From NCBI RefSeq assembly GCF_002220365.1, contig NZ_MTHB01000046.1, forward strand, positions 62,001 through 126,000: DNA of 64,000 nt, written 5' to 3'. The translations under genes were made by a program, and so were the position numbers. Positions 53,807 to 63,573 of the stretch are shown piece by piece. Numbering within the stretch: position 1 is the stretch's first letter; every line of letters starts with the position of its first letter. This DNA comes from Caballeronia sordidicola. GTDB lineage: Bacteria; Pseudomonadota; Gammaproteobacteria; Burkholderiales; Burkholderiaceae. The notes under the pieces were generated by a model. The model saw only the letters and a program-made list of their open reading frames with translations, did no database searches and was not told where the DNA came from.

Positions 53807-55158
53807 TGGCAGGACGCAAGCCACATTCCCGCGCGCTGTCAGTATGGGTCAACGGCGTACGAATGGGCGTCTGGCGCATCCCCACTCGCGGCCCGATGGA
53901 ACTCGCCTACGACCCCGAGTGGGCCGCCTCCGACCTCAGCCGGCCCCTTTCGCTATCGCTGCCCATCCCGCTCGACAACGCCCCGCTCAAAGGCGACCGG
54001 GTACTTAACTATTTCGACAACCTCTTGCCGGACAGCGAGGCCATTCGAAAGAGAATCGGCCGGAGATTCCGCACCGACACGCTGGATGCATTTGATCTTT
54101 TACAGGCCATTGGCCGGGACTGCGTTGGCGCAGTCCAACTCCTGGGCGTTGATGAGGAGCCCACGGGTGTCGAACAGGTCGATGGTACCCCGCTCAGTGA
54201 CGGGGAAATCGAAACGCTCCTGAACCAGACTGCCGGCAGCGGCACCTTTGGCCCCCAGGATGACGAAGACGACTTCCGGATTTCCCTGGCTGGCGCCCAG
54301 GAAAAGACGGCGCTCCTCTGGCACGAAGGCCAGTGGATGAAACCTCAAGGCGCCACGCCCACGACGCATATCCTGAAGCTTCCGCTCGGCCTGGTGGGTA
54401 ACCGGCGCGCGGACCTCACCACGTCGGTCGAAAACGAATGGCTGTGCATGCATCTCCTGCAGGCCTACGGCGTACCGGTCGCTGAAACGGAGATCAAGAC
54501 CTTCGGCAAGCAACGTGCGCTAAGCGTCAAACGCTTTGACCGTCAGATGCACTCAAGCGGCAAGTGGATCTTGCGGCTGCCGCAAGAGGACTTTTGCCAG
54601 GTGATGGGGTTGCCCTCGCATAAAAAGTATGAGAGCGAAGGCGGCCCGGGCGTGATCGACCTGGCGCAAGTGCTCCAGCAATCCGAGACAGCGAAGGAGG
54701 ACATCGAAACGCTGCTGAGCACGCAGATCCTCTTCTGGTTGCTGGCAGCCCCGGACGGGCACGCGAAGAACTTCAGCATCCGGCTTCTGGCGGGCGGACA
54801 GTATCGCCTGACTCCGCTTTATGACGTCATGTCCATCTGGCCGGTCGAGGGGAAGGGAGCGAACCAGTGGTCGTGGTTCAGGGCCAGGCTTGCGATGGCT
54901 GTGTCCGGCAAGAACCGTCACTACGCTTTCCGCGATATCCAGCGCCGCCACTTCAACGCAATGGCGCCGCGATGCTCATATGGACAGGATGCGGAGCCGA
55001 TCATCCAGCGGCTGATTGCGCGCACGCCCGGTGTTATCGAACGTGTGTCGGCTGAGTTGCCGGAAGGTTTTCCGGCCAAGGTCGCTGACCGCATCTTCGA
55101 GGGACTACGCAGGACCGTAGCCGCACTCGACGCGATGCCCGCCAGGTTAGTTGCATGA
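53800..55158 (+). CDS. hipA: HipA family serine/threonine kinase toxin
   Basis: 452 residues. HipA_N domain near 8-115 (SVWVNGVRMGVWRI...LSLPIPLDNAPL), then the kinase: P-loop-like ISLAGAQEKTALLW (about 166-179), HILKLP, NEWLCMHLLQAYGVPVAETEI, and the catalytic LLAAPDGHAKNFSI (about 312-325) plus LTPLYDVMSIWP. E. coli HipA phosphorylates GltX and causes dormancy; all key residues look intact, so it is probably active. Start may be 53800 or 53806. Confidence 0.94.
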   Translation: MVMAGRKPHSRALSVWVNGVRMGVWRIPTRGPMELAYDPEWAASDLSRPLSLSLPIPLDNAPLKGDRVLNYFDNLLPDSEAIRKRIGRRFRTDTLDAFDLLQAIGRDCVGAVQLLGVDEEPTGVEQVDGTPLSDGEIETLLNQTAGSGTFGPQDDEDDFRISLAGAQEKTALLWHEGQWMKPQGATPTTHILKLPLGLVGNRRADLTTSVENEWLCMHLLQAYGVPVAETEIKTFGKQRALSVKRFDRQMHSSGKWILRLPQEDFCQVMGLPSHKKYESEGGPGVIDLAQVLQQSETAKEDIETLLSTQILFWLLAAPDGHAKNFSIRLLAGGQYRLTPLYDVMSIWPVEGKGANQWSWFRARLAMAVSGKNRHYAFRDIQRRHFNAMAPRCSYGQDAEPIIQRLIARTPGVIERVSAELPEGFPAKVADRIFEGLRRTVAALDAMPARLVA

Positions 55159-55287
55159 CAGTTGCATGATGGTTGCCCGAGCGTCGCAATCAATCCATCG
55201 GACCATCAATGCAGTGCAATCCATTCCAACGTGCAACGTGTGCGATTTAGCAGCAAACCCGGCTCACGCCTGGTTTGCCGCACGCCA

Positions 55288-56583
55288 TCACGGCACGTCG
55301 CGCAAGTACCCTTCCTTCGACGAATCGCGCATCCGCAACGAGACGATCCAGGAAATCGCGCACAGTGCCGTCACGTACCAGTAGAAGGTCGACTCGCTGC
55401 CGATCGATTTCAGGAACAGCGCGACGTATTCAGCCGAACCGCCGAACACCGCGTTCGCGACCGCATACGACAAACCCACACCCAGCGCGCGCACTTCGGC
55501 GGGGAACATTTCGGCCTTGATCAGTCCGCTGATCGACGTGTAGAGACTCACGATGGCCAGCGCAATCACCACCAGCACGAACGCCATGAACGGGCTCGTG
55601 ACGTCCTTCAACGCATACAGAAGCGGCACCGTGCAGAAAGTGGCGAGGCCGCCGAACCAGAGCATCGACTTGCGCCGGCCAATCCGGTCCGACAATGCGC
55701 CGAATGCGGGCTGCATGATCATGTAGATGAACAACGCCGCGGTCATCACGTTGCTCGCCGTCTTCGCATGCATGCCGGCGGTGTTCACCAGATACTTTTG
55801 CATGTACGTGGTGAACGTATAGAAGATCAGCGATCCGCCCGCCGTGAAACCAATCACGGTAAGGAATGCGCCTTTATGTTGCATGAGACCGCGAAGCGTG
55901 CCGGCTTCCTTCAGCTTGCGGGTTTCGGCCGTGGTGGTTTCATCGAGCGATTTCCGCAAATACAGCGACACGACCGCCGCAAGCGCGCCGATCCCGAACG
56001 GGATACGCCAACCCCACGCCCTCAATTCTTCCGTGGACAATAACTGCTGCAGCACGACCAGCACGAGCAACGCGGCAAGCTGTCCGCCGATCAGCGTCAC
56101 GTACTGGAACGACGCGAAGAAACCGCGCCGCCCCTGCAGCGCCACCTCGCTCATGTAGGTCGCGCTGGTGCCATATTCTCCGCCCACCGACAAGCCCTGA
56201 AACAACCGGGCGATCAGCAGGAAGAAAGGCGCCCACGCACCAATGCTCGCGTAGGTCGGCAGGAAGCAGATCACGAGCGAGCCGGCGCACATCATCAGCA
56301 CGGAAATCATCATCGAGGTGCGGCGGCCGTGTTTGTCGGCGATACGGCCGAACATCCAGCCGCCAATCGGCCGCATCAGGAAGCCCGCTGCGAACACGCC
56401 CGCGGTGTTGAGCAACTGCGTGGTTGGGTTCCCGCTTGGAAAGAACGCCGGCGCGAAGTACAGCGCGAGGAACGAGTAGATATAAAAGTCGAACCACTCG
56501 ACTAGATTTCCCGATGAGGCGCCGACGATCGCGAGGACGCGTCGCCGGGTGTCGGCTGAAGTTGAGAGGACGGTGTCGGCCAT
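55288..56583 (-). CDS. kgtP: Alpha-ketoglutarate permease (MHS-type MFS transporter)
   Basis: Inner-membrane symporter, 431 residues with 12 predicted segments. It aligns by eye with E. coli KgtP along almost its full length: [136 protein letters not shown]. Imports 2-oxoglutarate with H+. Starts at 56583 (MADTVLS). No regulator adjoins. Confidence 0.95.
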   Translation of the reverse strand: MADTVLSTSADTRRRVLAIVGASSGNLVEWFDFYIYSFLALYFAPAFFPSGNPTTQLLNTAGVFAAGFLMRPIGGWMFGRIADKHGRRTSMMISVLMMCAGSLVICFLPTYASIGAWAPFFLLIARLFQGLSVGGEYGTSATYMSEVALQGRRGFFASFQYVTLIGGQLAALLVLVVLQQLLSTEELRAWGWRIPFGIGALAAVVSLYLRKSLDETTTAETRKLKEAGTLRGLMQHKGAFLTVIGFTAGGSLIFYTFTTYMQKYLVNTAGMHAKTASNVMTAALFIYMIMQPAFGALSDRIGRRKSMLWFGGLATFCTVPLLYALKDVTSPFMAFVLVVIALAIVSLYTSISGLIKAEMFPAEVRALGVGLSYAVANAVFGGSAEYVALFLKSIGSESTFYWYVTALCAISWIVSLRMRDSSKEGYLRDVP

Positions 56584-57029
56584 GCTGCGTGAAGCTCCTG
56601 TCGCGTGTTGAAAACGGCGGCTTGTGGCCGCTCTTGCGCCGGTCTGATACCGGCAACGGTCCGCCTTGAGCGGCGTTGGCGCGCAAGTTTATACGACGAG
56701 ATGCAGGTTGATGCAATATGACAGCCAGCCAAATTTCAGCTTACATATTCACTTTCATCGAAAGTTTTTTGTCAGTACATGAATTGAGAGAGATTTCACA
56801 AAGCCCTTTTTGGCTTTGCATTCCCGCTGGATCAACGGTTCGCGGCCAACTGAGTGAAACATGGAACGGTCGGGATAAGACATTACGAATATTAAAATTG
56901 AAAGCACATGGTAATTACCCTAAGTCATGAAAAAGGTCCCCTGCCCGTGGGGTGGCTCTCTCTATTCACGGGTTCCCTGAGCCGAAGTCTTGCCATAATT
57001 GCGGACGCTCGGATTTTCTGGAGAACAGC
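56584..57029. other. AT-rich intergenic region between kgtP and the DUF2891 gene
   Basis: 446 bp; 56725-56930 is clearly AT-richer than the genome. It has a small CAAAGCC/GGCTTTG hairpin with a T-rich loop (56799-56818). A 70-codon frame at 56718-56930 starting MTASQISAYIF is possible but unsupported by any domain. Confidence 0.45.
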
Positions 57030-58061
57030 ATGAACCCGCAGTCCCATCAAACGCATCACACGCTCGACGCCGCCCTGGCATCAAAATTTGCCCGGCTCGC
57101 ACTTGGCCATCTGACGCGCGAGTACCCGAACAAGCTCGACCACGTGATGGGCAGCGCCGCCGATGCACAAGGCCCGCGCGCCCTCCATCCGATCTTTTAC
57201 GGCAGCTTCGACTGGCACTCGTGCGTTCACGGGTACTGGTTGATCGCGCGGCTTGTCGAGCGCTTCCCCACGTTGCCGGAAGCGCCAGACATTCGTGCGT
57301 TGATCGACTCGCATTTCACCGATACCCATGTCGCCGCCGAAGTCGCGTACTTGCAGCGTCCGGAGGCACGCGGTTTCGAGCGGCCCTACGGCTGGGCGTG
57401 GCTGCTCTCGCTTGCCGGCCAGCTTCACTCAATGCAGTCAGCAGAAGGCCGACGCTGGTCCGTGGCATTGGCGCCGCTTGCGCACGCATTTGTCGAGCGC
57501 TTTACGGAGTACCTGCCGAAGTTGACGTATCCGCTGCGCGTGGGCACGCATTTCAATACGGCATTCGCGCTGACGCTGGCTATCGGTTATGCACGCCAGG
57601 TGGGTGACACGGCGTTCGAAACGCTGATCGTCGATACCGCTCGCCGGTGGTATCTGAACGATGCGGGTTGTCAGGCGTGGGAACCGGGCGGCGACGAGTT
57701 TTTATCGTCATCGCTGATGGAAGCCGAGTTGATGCGGCGGGTGTTGCCCCCAGCCGAATTCGCCGGCTGGTTCGATCGCTTCCTGCCCCGGTTGGACGCG
57801 AGCGAACCCGTCACGTTGTTTGTGCCGGCCACCGTGTCAGATCGCAGCGACGGCAAGCTTGCGCACCTCGACGGCCTGAACCTCAGCCGCGCGTGGTGCC
57901 AGCGTTCGCTCGCGCGTGCGCTGCCGGCGGGCGACGTGCGTATCGGCTTGCTTGATGCCACGGCGAACGCTCATCTGACGGCGGGCCTGGCGCATGTGGC
58001 GGGTGACTACATGGGCGAACACTGGCTTGCGACCTTTGCGTTGCTGGCGCTGGAGGCCTGA
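57030..58061 (+). CDS. DUF2891 family protein
   Basis: 343 residues, soluble, mostly helical. Family signature: ASKFARLALGHLTREYPNKLDHVM, HPIFYGSFDWHSCVHGYWLIARLVERFP, RPYGWAWLLSLAGQLH, TYPLRVGTHFNTAFALTLAIGYAR and WEPGGDEFLSSSLMEAELMRRVL. The layout resembles alpha-toroid glycan enzymes, but no activity is known. GGAGA 7 nt upstream of the ATG at 57030. Confidence 0.93.
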   Translation: MNPQSHQTHHTLDAALASKFARLALGHLTREYPNKLDHVMGSAADAQGPRALHPIFYGSFDWHSCVHGYWLIARLVERFPTLPEAPDIRALIDSHFTDTHVAAEVAYLQRPEARGFERPYGWAWLLSLAGQLHSMQSAEGRRWSVALAPLAHAFVERFTEYLPKLTYPLRVGTHFNTAFALTLAIGYARQVGDTAFETLIVDTARRWYLNDAGCQAWEPGGDEFLSSSLMEAELMRRVLPPAEFAGWFDRFLPRLDASEPVTLFVPATVSDRSDGKLAHLDGLNLSRAWCQRSLARALPAGDVRIGLLDATANAHLTAGLAHVAGDYMGEHWLATFALLALEA

Positions 58062-58107
58062 CTGGTTCGACGCCTACGCCGCTCCGGACCAACGCTCAGC
58101 CTCGATC

Positions 58108-58428
58108 TCACCCGCGCGGCTGAAACGCGATCACGCTCATGCCGGCAAGCGCGATCGCGACGCCGGCAAGATCCCAGCTTGTCGGGCGAATCCGTTCGAC
58201 GATCCATAGCCACATGATCGCCACGGCGATATACACGCCGCCGTACGCGGCATATACGCGACCGGCGGCGCTGGCATGCAGGGTGAGCAGCCATGCGAAG
58301 AGTGCGAGCGCCAGCGCACCGGGGATGAGAAGCCAGGGCGAACCGTCCTCCTTCAACCATCGGTAGGGTAAATAGCAGCCCACTATCTCGGCAATGGCGG
58401 TCACCACATACAGCAGGAATGTCTTCAT
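58108..58428 (-). CDS. YnfA/UPF0060 family membrane protein
   Basis: 106 residues with four membrane segments, the size of YnfA. Typical: [59 protein letters not shown] and [25 protein letters not shown]. YnfA is an SMR-like protein linked to drug efflux in some enterics. ATG at 58428 (MKTFLLYVV); the upstream frame to 58704 is shadow. Confidence 0.93.
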   Translation of the reverse strand: MKTFLLYVVTAIAEIVGCYLPYRWLKEDGSPWLLIPGALALALFAWLLTLHASAAGRVYAAYGGVYIAVAIMWLWIVERIRPTSWDLAGVAIALAGMSVIAFQPRG

Positions 58429-58501
58429 ATAGGGAGGCGGAGCTTCGGGCGCACGAGGGATTGAGAGGTGACTTCTACAAGCATTTTCTACAAGCGCCCT
58501 C

Positions 58502-59608
58502 TCACTTGCCATTCCCACCAAGCGCTGCCAGTCCTGCGAGCAATGCCTGATGAAACGCGCGCGGGTCCTGCATCTGTGGCGCATGCCCAAGCTCCGCAAA
58601 CTCGACCAGTTTCGCGCCGGGGATCGCCTCCGCCGCACGTTTAGCCAGCTCTGGATAGCGCCCGAGCGTCGGCCGGATCTCCGGCGGTGCGAGATCCTTG
58701 CCAATCGCGGTTGTGTCCTTATCGCCGATCAGCAACAAAGTGGGTGTCCTGATCTGCCCGAACTCATACACGACGGGCTGGGTATAAATCATGTCGTAGA
58801 GCAAGGCCGAATTCCAGGCAACAACGTCCTTGCCCGCCCCGCGATACATCCCTGCCAGCATCTGTACCCACGGCTCATAACGTGCGTCCCAGTGACCCGC
58901 GTAATACGTGGCTTGCTCATATTTGCGAATGCCGTCGGCGCTGGTCTTGAGCTCGCGCGCGTACCAGTCATCGATCGGGATGGACGGCACGCCCTTCGCC
59001 TTCCAGTCCTCCAGCCCGATTGGATTCACCAGCACAAGCTGCTCGGTCTCTTGCGGATACATCAGCGCATATCGCACCGCAATCATGCCGCCCGTGGAAT
59101 GCGCTACAAGCGTCGCTTTTTTCACGCCAAGCGCCGCAAGCAACGCGTGCGTATTGCGCGCCAGTTGCTGGAACGTGTACTGATAACGCACCGGCTTGGT
59201 CGATTTGCAAAAACCGATCTGGTCCGGCGCAATCACGCGATACCCCGCTTCGGTGAGCACGTCGATGCTCTGCTTCCATGTCGCCGCGCAAAAGTTCTTG
59301 CCGTGCAGGAGAACCACGGTCCGTCCGTTAGGACGCTTGGATGCAACGTCCATATACGCCATGCGCACGATTTGCCGCTGCGATGAAATCGCGAACCGGC
59401 CGACCGGATACGGATAGTCGAAGCCCTCGAGTTCGGGGCCGTACGCAGGACCGTCGTTGTCGGACGGTGCCGGAGACGAAGCGACCGGTGGCGAGGACGC
59501 AGCCTCATCGTTGGAAGTGGCGGGACCAGTGGAATCCGCGAAAGCAGGCGATGCAATCGATACGGCTAAAGCTAAAACAGCGCAAAGCATGCGGCTAATC
59601 GAAGTCAT
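58502..59608 (-). CDS. Secreted alpha/beta hydrolase
   Basis: 368 residues. Signal peptide 1-24 ([24 protein letters not shown]), a Ser/Pro-rich linker, then an alpha/beta-hydrolase: [14 protein letters not shown] (oxyanion region), [11 protein letters not shown] (nucleophile Ser), [11 protein letters not shown] (Asp) and GHAPQMQDP (His). Substrate unknown; looks like a lipase/esterase. ATG at 59608. Divergent from the nuclease gene; the space between holds 11 copies of TCGG. Confidence 0.9.
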   Translation of the reverse strand: MTSISRMLCAVLALAVSIASPAFADSTGPATSNDEAASSPPVASSPAPSDNDGPAYGPELEGFDYPYPVGRFAISSQRQIVRMAYMDVASKRPNGRTVVLLHGKNFCAATWKQSIDVLTEAGYRVIAPDQIGFCKSTKPVRYQYTFQQLARNTHALLAALGVKKATLVAHSTGGMIAVRYALMYPQETEQLVLVNPIGLEDWKAKGVPSIPIDDWYARELKTSADGIRKYEQATYYAGHWDARYEPWVQMLAGMYRGAGKDVVAWNSALLYDMIYTQPVVYEFGQIRTPTLLLIGDKDTTAIGKDLAPPEIRPTLGRYPELAKRAAEAIPGAKLVEFAELGHAPQMQDPRAFHQALLAGLAALGGNGK

Positions 59609-59664
59609 GGGCGCGGAAGCTCGCAAATGGAAACAAGGGAGAAACTAGCAAAGTCAAAGCAAAG

Positions 59665-59708
59665 TCGGTCGGTCGGTCGGTCGGTCGGTCGGTCGGTCGG
59701 TCGGTCGG
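59665..59708. repeat. Tetranucleotide tract (TCGG)11
   Basis: 44 bp of perfect TCGG repeats, 11 units (59665-59708), followed by GGGCCCC. It starts 56 bp upstream of the secreted hydrolase start and 172 bp upstream of the nuclease start. Perfect tetranucleotide tracts of this length are rare in GC-rich chromosomes and are prone to slippage. Confidence 0.95.
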
Positions 59709-59880
59709 GGCCCCACGATGCATGCGCCATGCGACGGCGGGAGAATTTTATCGCGTGTGCGTTTTGCGCGTCTTGGCCGCCGACAACATGAATACCGTCG
59801 ATCTCATTGATCTCATCGCCACGTGATGTACCTCAGCGCCTTATACTCCCGCCTCGACGAAACCCGACCTCGCACGCCGC

Positions 59881-60663
59881 ATGAAAATCCGCTTCACGTT
59901 TTTTGCATCGTATCTTGCACCGCTACTGGCCGCGCTCGGCGCTACCGTGTCCCTCAATGCCCTTGCGGCCAGCGACTGTCCCCAGTTCAGCCCTGGTGGC
60001 CGCGCGCCCATTGTCGCCAATGCGAAGATGCGCGTCTCGACGCAGCAACTCTGTTATTCCGACTTCACTGTCCTGCATTCCGGCGTGACACACGGGCCGT
60101 TGTGGTCGGCGGAACACTTGACGGCGGAGCACATGGACGATGCCCGCGACAACACCCGCACCAACCGTTTTTTCGTCGATAAAAAACTGGCGCCCGGCGA
60201 CAGCGCCACGCTCTCGGACTACAAGAAGAGCGGCTACGATCGCGGCCATATGAGCCCGGCGGGCGATCGCTGGGACAAGAAGGGCATGGCGGAATCGTTT
60301 TCGCTCGCGAACGTCGTTCCGCAAAATCCGTCGAACAACCGGCGCATCTGGTCGCGTATAGAACAGTCCGTGCGGCGCCTGGTGGAGCAATCCGGCGATG
60401 CCTACGTGGTCACGGGGCCCCTGTTTTCCGGACGGCAGTTGCAGACGATTGGTGAGTCGCGTGTGCTCGTGCCCACGCAGTTGTATAAGGTAGTGTATTT
60501 GCCGGGACGAGACCTGGCGTTCGCCGTGGTGGTCGACAACACGCCGACGAACGAATACACGGTCAAGACGGTCCGCGAGCTTGAAGCCATGAGCGGGCTG
60601 CAATTTCCAGGCATTCCGGACACACTGAAAGACCAACGCATTGGAGGACTAAAAGGTGTTTAA
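59881..60663 (+). CDS. Secreted DNA/RNA non-specific endonuclease
   Basis: 260 residues. Signal peptide about 1-30 (cleavage LAA-SD). The NUC domain has the beta-beta-alpha-metal motif YDRGHMSPAGD (119-129) with general base His123, and the Mg-binding Asn in NVVPQNPSNNRRIW (144-157). Family members (Serratia nuclease, NucA) cut DNA and RNA in the periplasm or outside the cell. The next small gene overlaps its end by 8 bp, so they are co-translated. Confidence 0.95.
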   Translation: MKIRFTFFASYLAPLLAALGATVSLNALAASDCPQFSPGGRAPIVANAKMRVSTQQLCYSDFTVLHSGVTHGPLWSAEHLTAEHMDDARDNTRTNRFFVDKKLAPGDSATLSDYKKSGYDRGHMSPAGDRWDKKGMAESFSLANVVPQNPSNNRRIWSRIEQSVRRLVEQSGDAYVVTGPLFSGRQLQTIGESRVLVPTQLYKVVYLPGRDLAFAVVVDNTPTNEYTVKTVRELEAMSGLQFPGIPDTLKDQRIGGLKGV

Positions 60664-60916
60664 GCCATTTGCCAACGATACAGATACCCTCAACATCAAC
60701 GGCGACGCGCTCGTGATCGCCAACGACACCGCGCGCCTCTCCATTTCCGGTGACCTGGAAATCGTACGCGACAAGACTGGCTTGACCACGGCACTTGTGC
60801 TGCAAAAGGCGGTAAACGCCATCGTCGATGCCTTGCAGAATGACGCAGGCTTGCCCGAGAAACTCGCCGATGAACCGCCGAAGCCAGCGGACAAGACGGA
60901 TAATCCGTTCATCTGA
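60656..60916 (+). CDS. Small protein encoded in the nuclease operon
   Basis: 86 residues, acidic, no signal peptide. GTG start at 60656 overlaps the nuclease gene by 8 bp with AGGAC upstream. Beta-strand-like repeats (LNINGDALVIANDTARLSISGDLEIVRDKTGL) precede an Ala-rich helix (ALVLQKAVNAIVDALQND) and a Pro-rich tail. No family recognised. Tight coupling to a nuclease raises an inhibitor/immunity role, but a cytosolic inhibitor of an exported nuclease is only inference. Confidence 0.7.
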   Translation: MFKPFANDTDTLNINGDALVIANDTARLSISGDLEIVRDKTGLTTALVLQKAVNAIVDALQNDAGLPEKLADEPPKPADKTDNPFI

Positions 60917-60945
60917 GCGATAGAAAAATTGGCCGGAGACGTATC

Positions 60946-61449
60946 TTGATCGAATGCCACATTGCACCGAGTCCGCTGGGCCACCTCGCGTATCGCGCGG
61001 AGGACGACTGCCTGACGGGATTGTTCTTCGTCGGCCAGAAGCATTTTCCCGCCGGTCTCATCGATACGGGGGCGCCAAAGTCACGTGCGATCATGGCGGC
61101 GAAGGAACAGGTCGCCGAGTACTTCGCCGGTGAGCGCACGGTATTTTCCGTACCGCTGCGGCTCAACGGCACCGCGTTCCAGCAACGTGTGTGGGCGGCG
61201 TTGCAAGAGATCCCGTTCGGCACCTCCTGGACCTACGGCGATCTTGCGCGCCGGATGGGTGTGGCCGCAGGGGCGTCGCGAGCAGTGGGTGGAGCGAACG
61301 GGCGCAATCCCGTGGGGATCATCGTGCCGTGCCATCGCGTAATAGGCGCCGATGGCGAGCTGACCGGCTATGCGGGTGGCGTAGAGCGCAAGCAACACCT
61401 GTTGACGCTTGAAGGTGGGCCAGGACGCGCGCAACTCACGCTGTTCTGA
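60946..61449 (+). CDS. ogt: Methylated-DNA--protein-cysteine methyltransferase
   Basis: 167 residues. Repairs O6-methylguanine by irreversible transfer to Cys129 in NPVGIIVPCHRVIG. The DNA-binding HTH precedes it (AFQQRVWAALQEIPFGTSWTYGDLARRMGV...SRAVGGANG). TTG start with GGAG about 10 nt upstream; no better ATG exists in frame. It lies 29 bp after the small nuclease-operon gene, so probably co-transcribed. Confidence 0.95.
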   Translation: MIECHIAPSPLGHLAYRAEDDCLTGLFFVGQKHFPAGLIDTGAPKSRAIMAAKEQVAEYFAGERTVFSVPLRLNGTAFQQRVWAALQEIPFGTSWTYGDLARRMGVAAGASRAVGGANGRNPVGIIVPCHRVIGADGELTGYAGGVERKQHLLTLEGGPGRAQLTLF

Positions 61450-61499
61450 ATGTCCTCAACGTCCAGAACAGCAACCGATAGATCGGGTACAGGCATCAA

Positions 61500-61536
61500 A
61501 AAACCCCCGCAGGCGCGACGCGTCTGCGGGGGTTTT
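61500..61536 (+). terminator. Terminator of the nuclease-ogt operon
   Basis: AAAACCCCCGCAGGCGC (61500-61516) pairs with GCGTCTGCGGGGGTTTT (61520-61536) with one G-T pair and a 3-nt loop. Confidence 0.85.
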
Positions 61537-61589
61537 ACGCTTCTGGACGCCTGACAACAGCATCCGGGGCGTTGAGCCTGCTACATCGA

Positions 61590-62306
61590 TTATGGCTGCG
61601 TGCTGACGCGAACTTCCACTCGGCGATTCTTGGCGCGGCCAGCAACGGTCGAGTTCGATGCAACCGGATTCGACGCGCCAAACCCTTGCGCCGTGTAGTT
61701 TTGCGAACGCAGGCCGTGGCTCTTCAAATACTGCATCACCGATTCCGCACGGCGTTGCGACAACTGACGGTTGTGCGACGCCGAACCCGTCTAATCCGTG
61801 TAGCCCGCAACTGCAACCTGGCGCAACGTCACGCCCTGGGCAGCAGACACGAACTCGTCGAGCGTGTCGGTCGCTTTCGCCGTCAGCGAGGCGCTGTCGG
61901 TCGCGAAGTTAGCGTCGCCGCTCAAATCGATCTGGCGGGGCATTTCCGCAGCGGCTTGCGGCACGGGTGCCGGTACCGGCGGCGGTGCGACTTCCGGCTG
62001 AGCGGGCGCGCCGCACTTGAACGTCAGGATACGCGGATCGGCCGCGTCTTCAGACGGGGCGCGCAGGCGTTCCATGGTTTCTAGCTTGTACGCGGGCTTG
62101 TCGCCGCAAATTTTCTGGGCTTGCTTCACGCATGCCGCCACACCTTCGAACAAACCATGACATTCGACGCGATAAACCTGCGCGCCATTGGCTGTCTTGA
62201 TCTCGTTTGCGTTGAAAGTCGGGCCCGAAGCGGTAGAGCAGCCAGCAAGCGCACCGATTGACAACAGACCTGCAGCGATTAGTTTATTGGACATCTTGTT
62301 TACCAT
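61590..62306 (-). pseudogene. OmpA-like lipoprotein gene interrupted by an in-frame amber codon
   Basis: The first part encodes a lipoprotein signal with lipobox LAGC (about residues 19-22), a middle domain with paired cysteines, a Pro-rich linker and the start of an OmpA C-terminal peptidoglycan-binding domain, ending at VAVAGYTD. The next codon is TAG (61791-61793); the frame then continues perfectly as TGSASHNRQLSQRRAESVMQYL...GFGASNP...GRAKNRRVEVRV to a TAA at 61590. A sense codon such as TCG or TAC one base away is the likely ancestor. The start may be 62306 or 62294. Confidence 0.85.
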
Positions 62307-62696
62307 TCTTAAATTGACGTGTGACTGAGATATCGAGACAAATGCGCACTGGATGGGTCATCAGACAGTTACCCGATTTTCACAGCCACCTTATTCGCCT
62401 CAAGCCTTCGATCCGGATCTCGAAAATGATCTGGAATCCGAAATCGCGCGGCATGTTAGCACGCAAAAACTAGCATTCCTAACTGGATAATTCCTAATTT
62501 TCGAAACACTTTCAGACAATCTATGAAACAACCGATAAACGTGAACAATCAGAAAACTTTTGACGCATCATTACTGCGCGGGAAATGAAAAGCGGCCGCG
62601 AATGCGGCCGCTTTTTCACACTTTGAAATGCGCTGCAAGCGAGCGAAGCGCAGTCGGCAAAGGCAAGATCGGGAAGCCTGATCCGTCAGGCGCGCT
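62307..62696. other. Intergenic region between the OmpA-like and DUF2968 genes
   Basis: 390 bp with the terminator at 62588-62615. AT-rich around 62450-62580, likely the promoter region of the OmpA-like gene. No gene recognised. Confidence 0.5.
62588..62615. terminator. Terminator after the DUF2968 gene
   Basis: AAAAGCGGCCGC (62588-62599) and GCGGCCGCTTTT (62604-62615), a perfect 12-bp stem with a 4-nt loop. Confidence 0.85.
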
Positions 62697-63398
62697 TCAT
62701 TTTGGCAATGGCATCAGGTCGACATCCGACTGGCGTTGAAGATCCTGCACCTTGGTTTGCAATGCACGCAATTGCGCTTGTGCGGCATCCTGTTGCGCGC
62801 GCAGCGAACGGATCGCTTCCTGTTGCTCCGCCTGCCGGTCGGCAACCTGGCTCTGCTGCGCACGCGCGACATCGAGGTCCGCCTGCAGACGATTCGCGCG
62901 CCCTTGCTGGACCGCGATCAGCCGGTCAGCAAAGTTTTTCTCAGCTTCGAGCTTGGTCCGGCGGATCTCGGTATCGGCGAGCGCCGCGCTGTTCTTGGCA
63001 AAGTCCGCGTATATCGTTTCCGCACGCGAGTCCACTTGAGTCTTGACCACGCGCCAGAATTTCTTTTGCTGAAACAATGCAATATAAAACGTCATTTCAT
63101 CGGGGTAAAACAGCATGCTGGCGCCATAACTGCCGTTATACGTGGTACGCAATTCCTTTACCTTTGCGTCGCGAATCATTTGCTGCAGTTCCGCGATGTT
63201 GCCATTCACCGTGGCTTGCGGTTCGTCGGCTGCGCCGTTGGTCAGGAGACTGCGGCGCGCGCTTGAGTCCCCGAGTGCATCGGCTGCCGGGGCACTGCCT
63301 TGCATGGGCGCTGTGGGCCCGGCGGCACACGCTGCGCCGCACAGGACGAACCATGCCAAGACCAGTGCCCCGCCTCTCGTTGTGTAGTTGGAGTTCAT
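62697..63398 (-). CDS. DUF2968 periplasmic coiled-coil protein
   Basis: 233 residues. Signal peptide 1-26 (cleavage ACA-A). A globular part (IAELQQMIRDAKVKELRTTYNGSYGASMLFYPDEMTFYIALFQQKKFWRVVKTQ) matches the DUF2968 family. A long Gln/Ala/Arg-rich coiled coil follows (about 130-222). Restricted mostly to Burkholderiales; function unknown. Monocistronic. Confidence 0.9.
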   Translation of the reverse strand: MNSNYTTRGGALVLAWFVLCGAACAAGPTAPMQGSAPAADALGDSSARRSLLTNGAADEPQATVNGNIAELQQMIRDAKVKELRTTYNGSYGASMLFYPDEMTFYIALFQQKKFWRVVKTQVDSRAETIYADFAKNSAALADTEIRRTKLEAEKNFADRLIAVQQGRANRLQADLDVARAQQSQVADRQAEQQEAIRSLRAQQDAAQAQLRALQTKVQDLQRQSDVDLMPLPK

Positions 63399-63573
63399 GG
63401 AATTTCCGGGTTGAACGCAATTAAGAATGCGAAAGCACCAGAATTATGGCAGATAGAAAAGCTAAAGCGGAAAATGCGTGAAGCGGCTTTTTATTGTCTC
63501 ACCATCGCGTGAAAACACTCCACGATTCGAAACGATTTTTGAAGCGATTCATGTAGCGGCTCATTGCATAAGC

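Noticed and set aside
56718-56930. 70-codon open frame in AT-rich DNA
   Set aside because: No domain, weak RBS and unusual composition; kept only as a note in the intergenic entry.
59665-59708. TCGG array as a CRISPR
   Set aside because: No spacers: a uniform 4-bp satellite.
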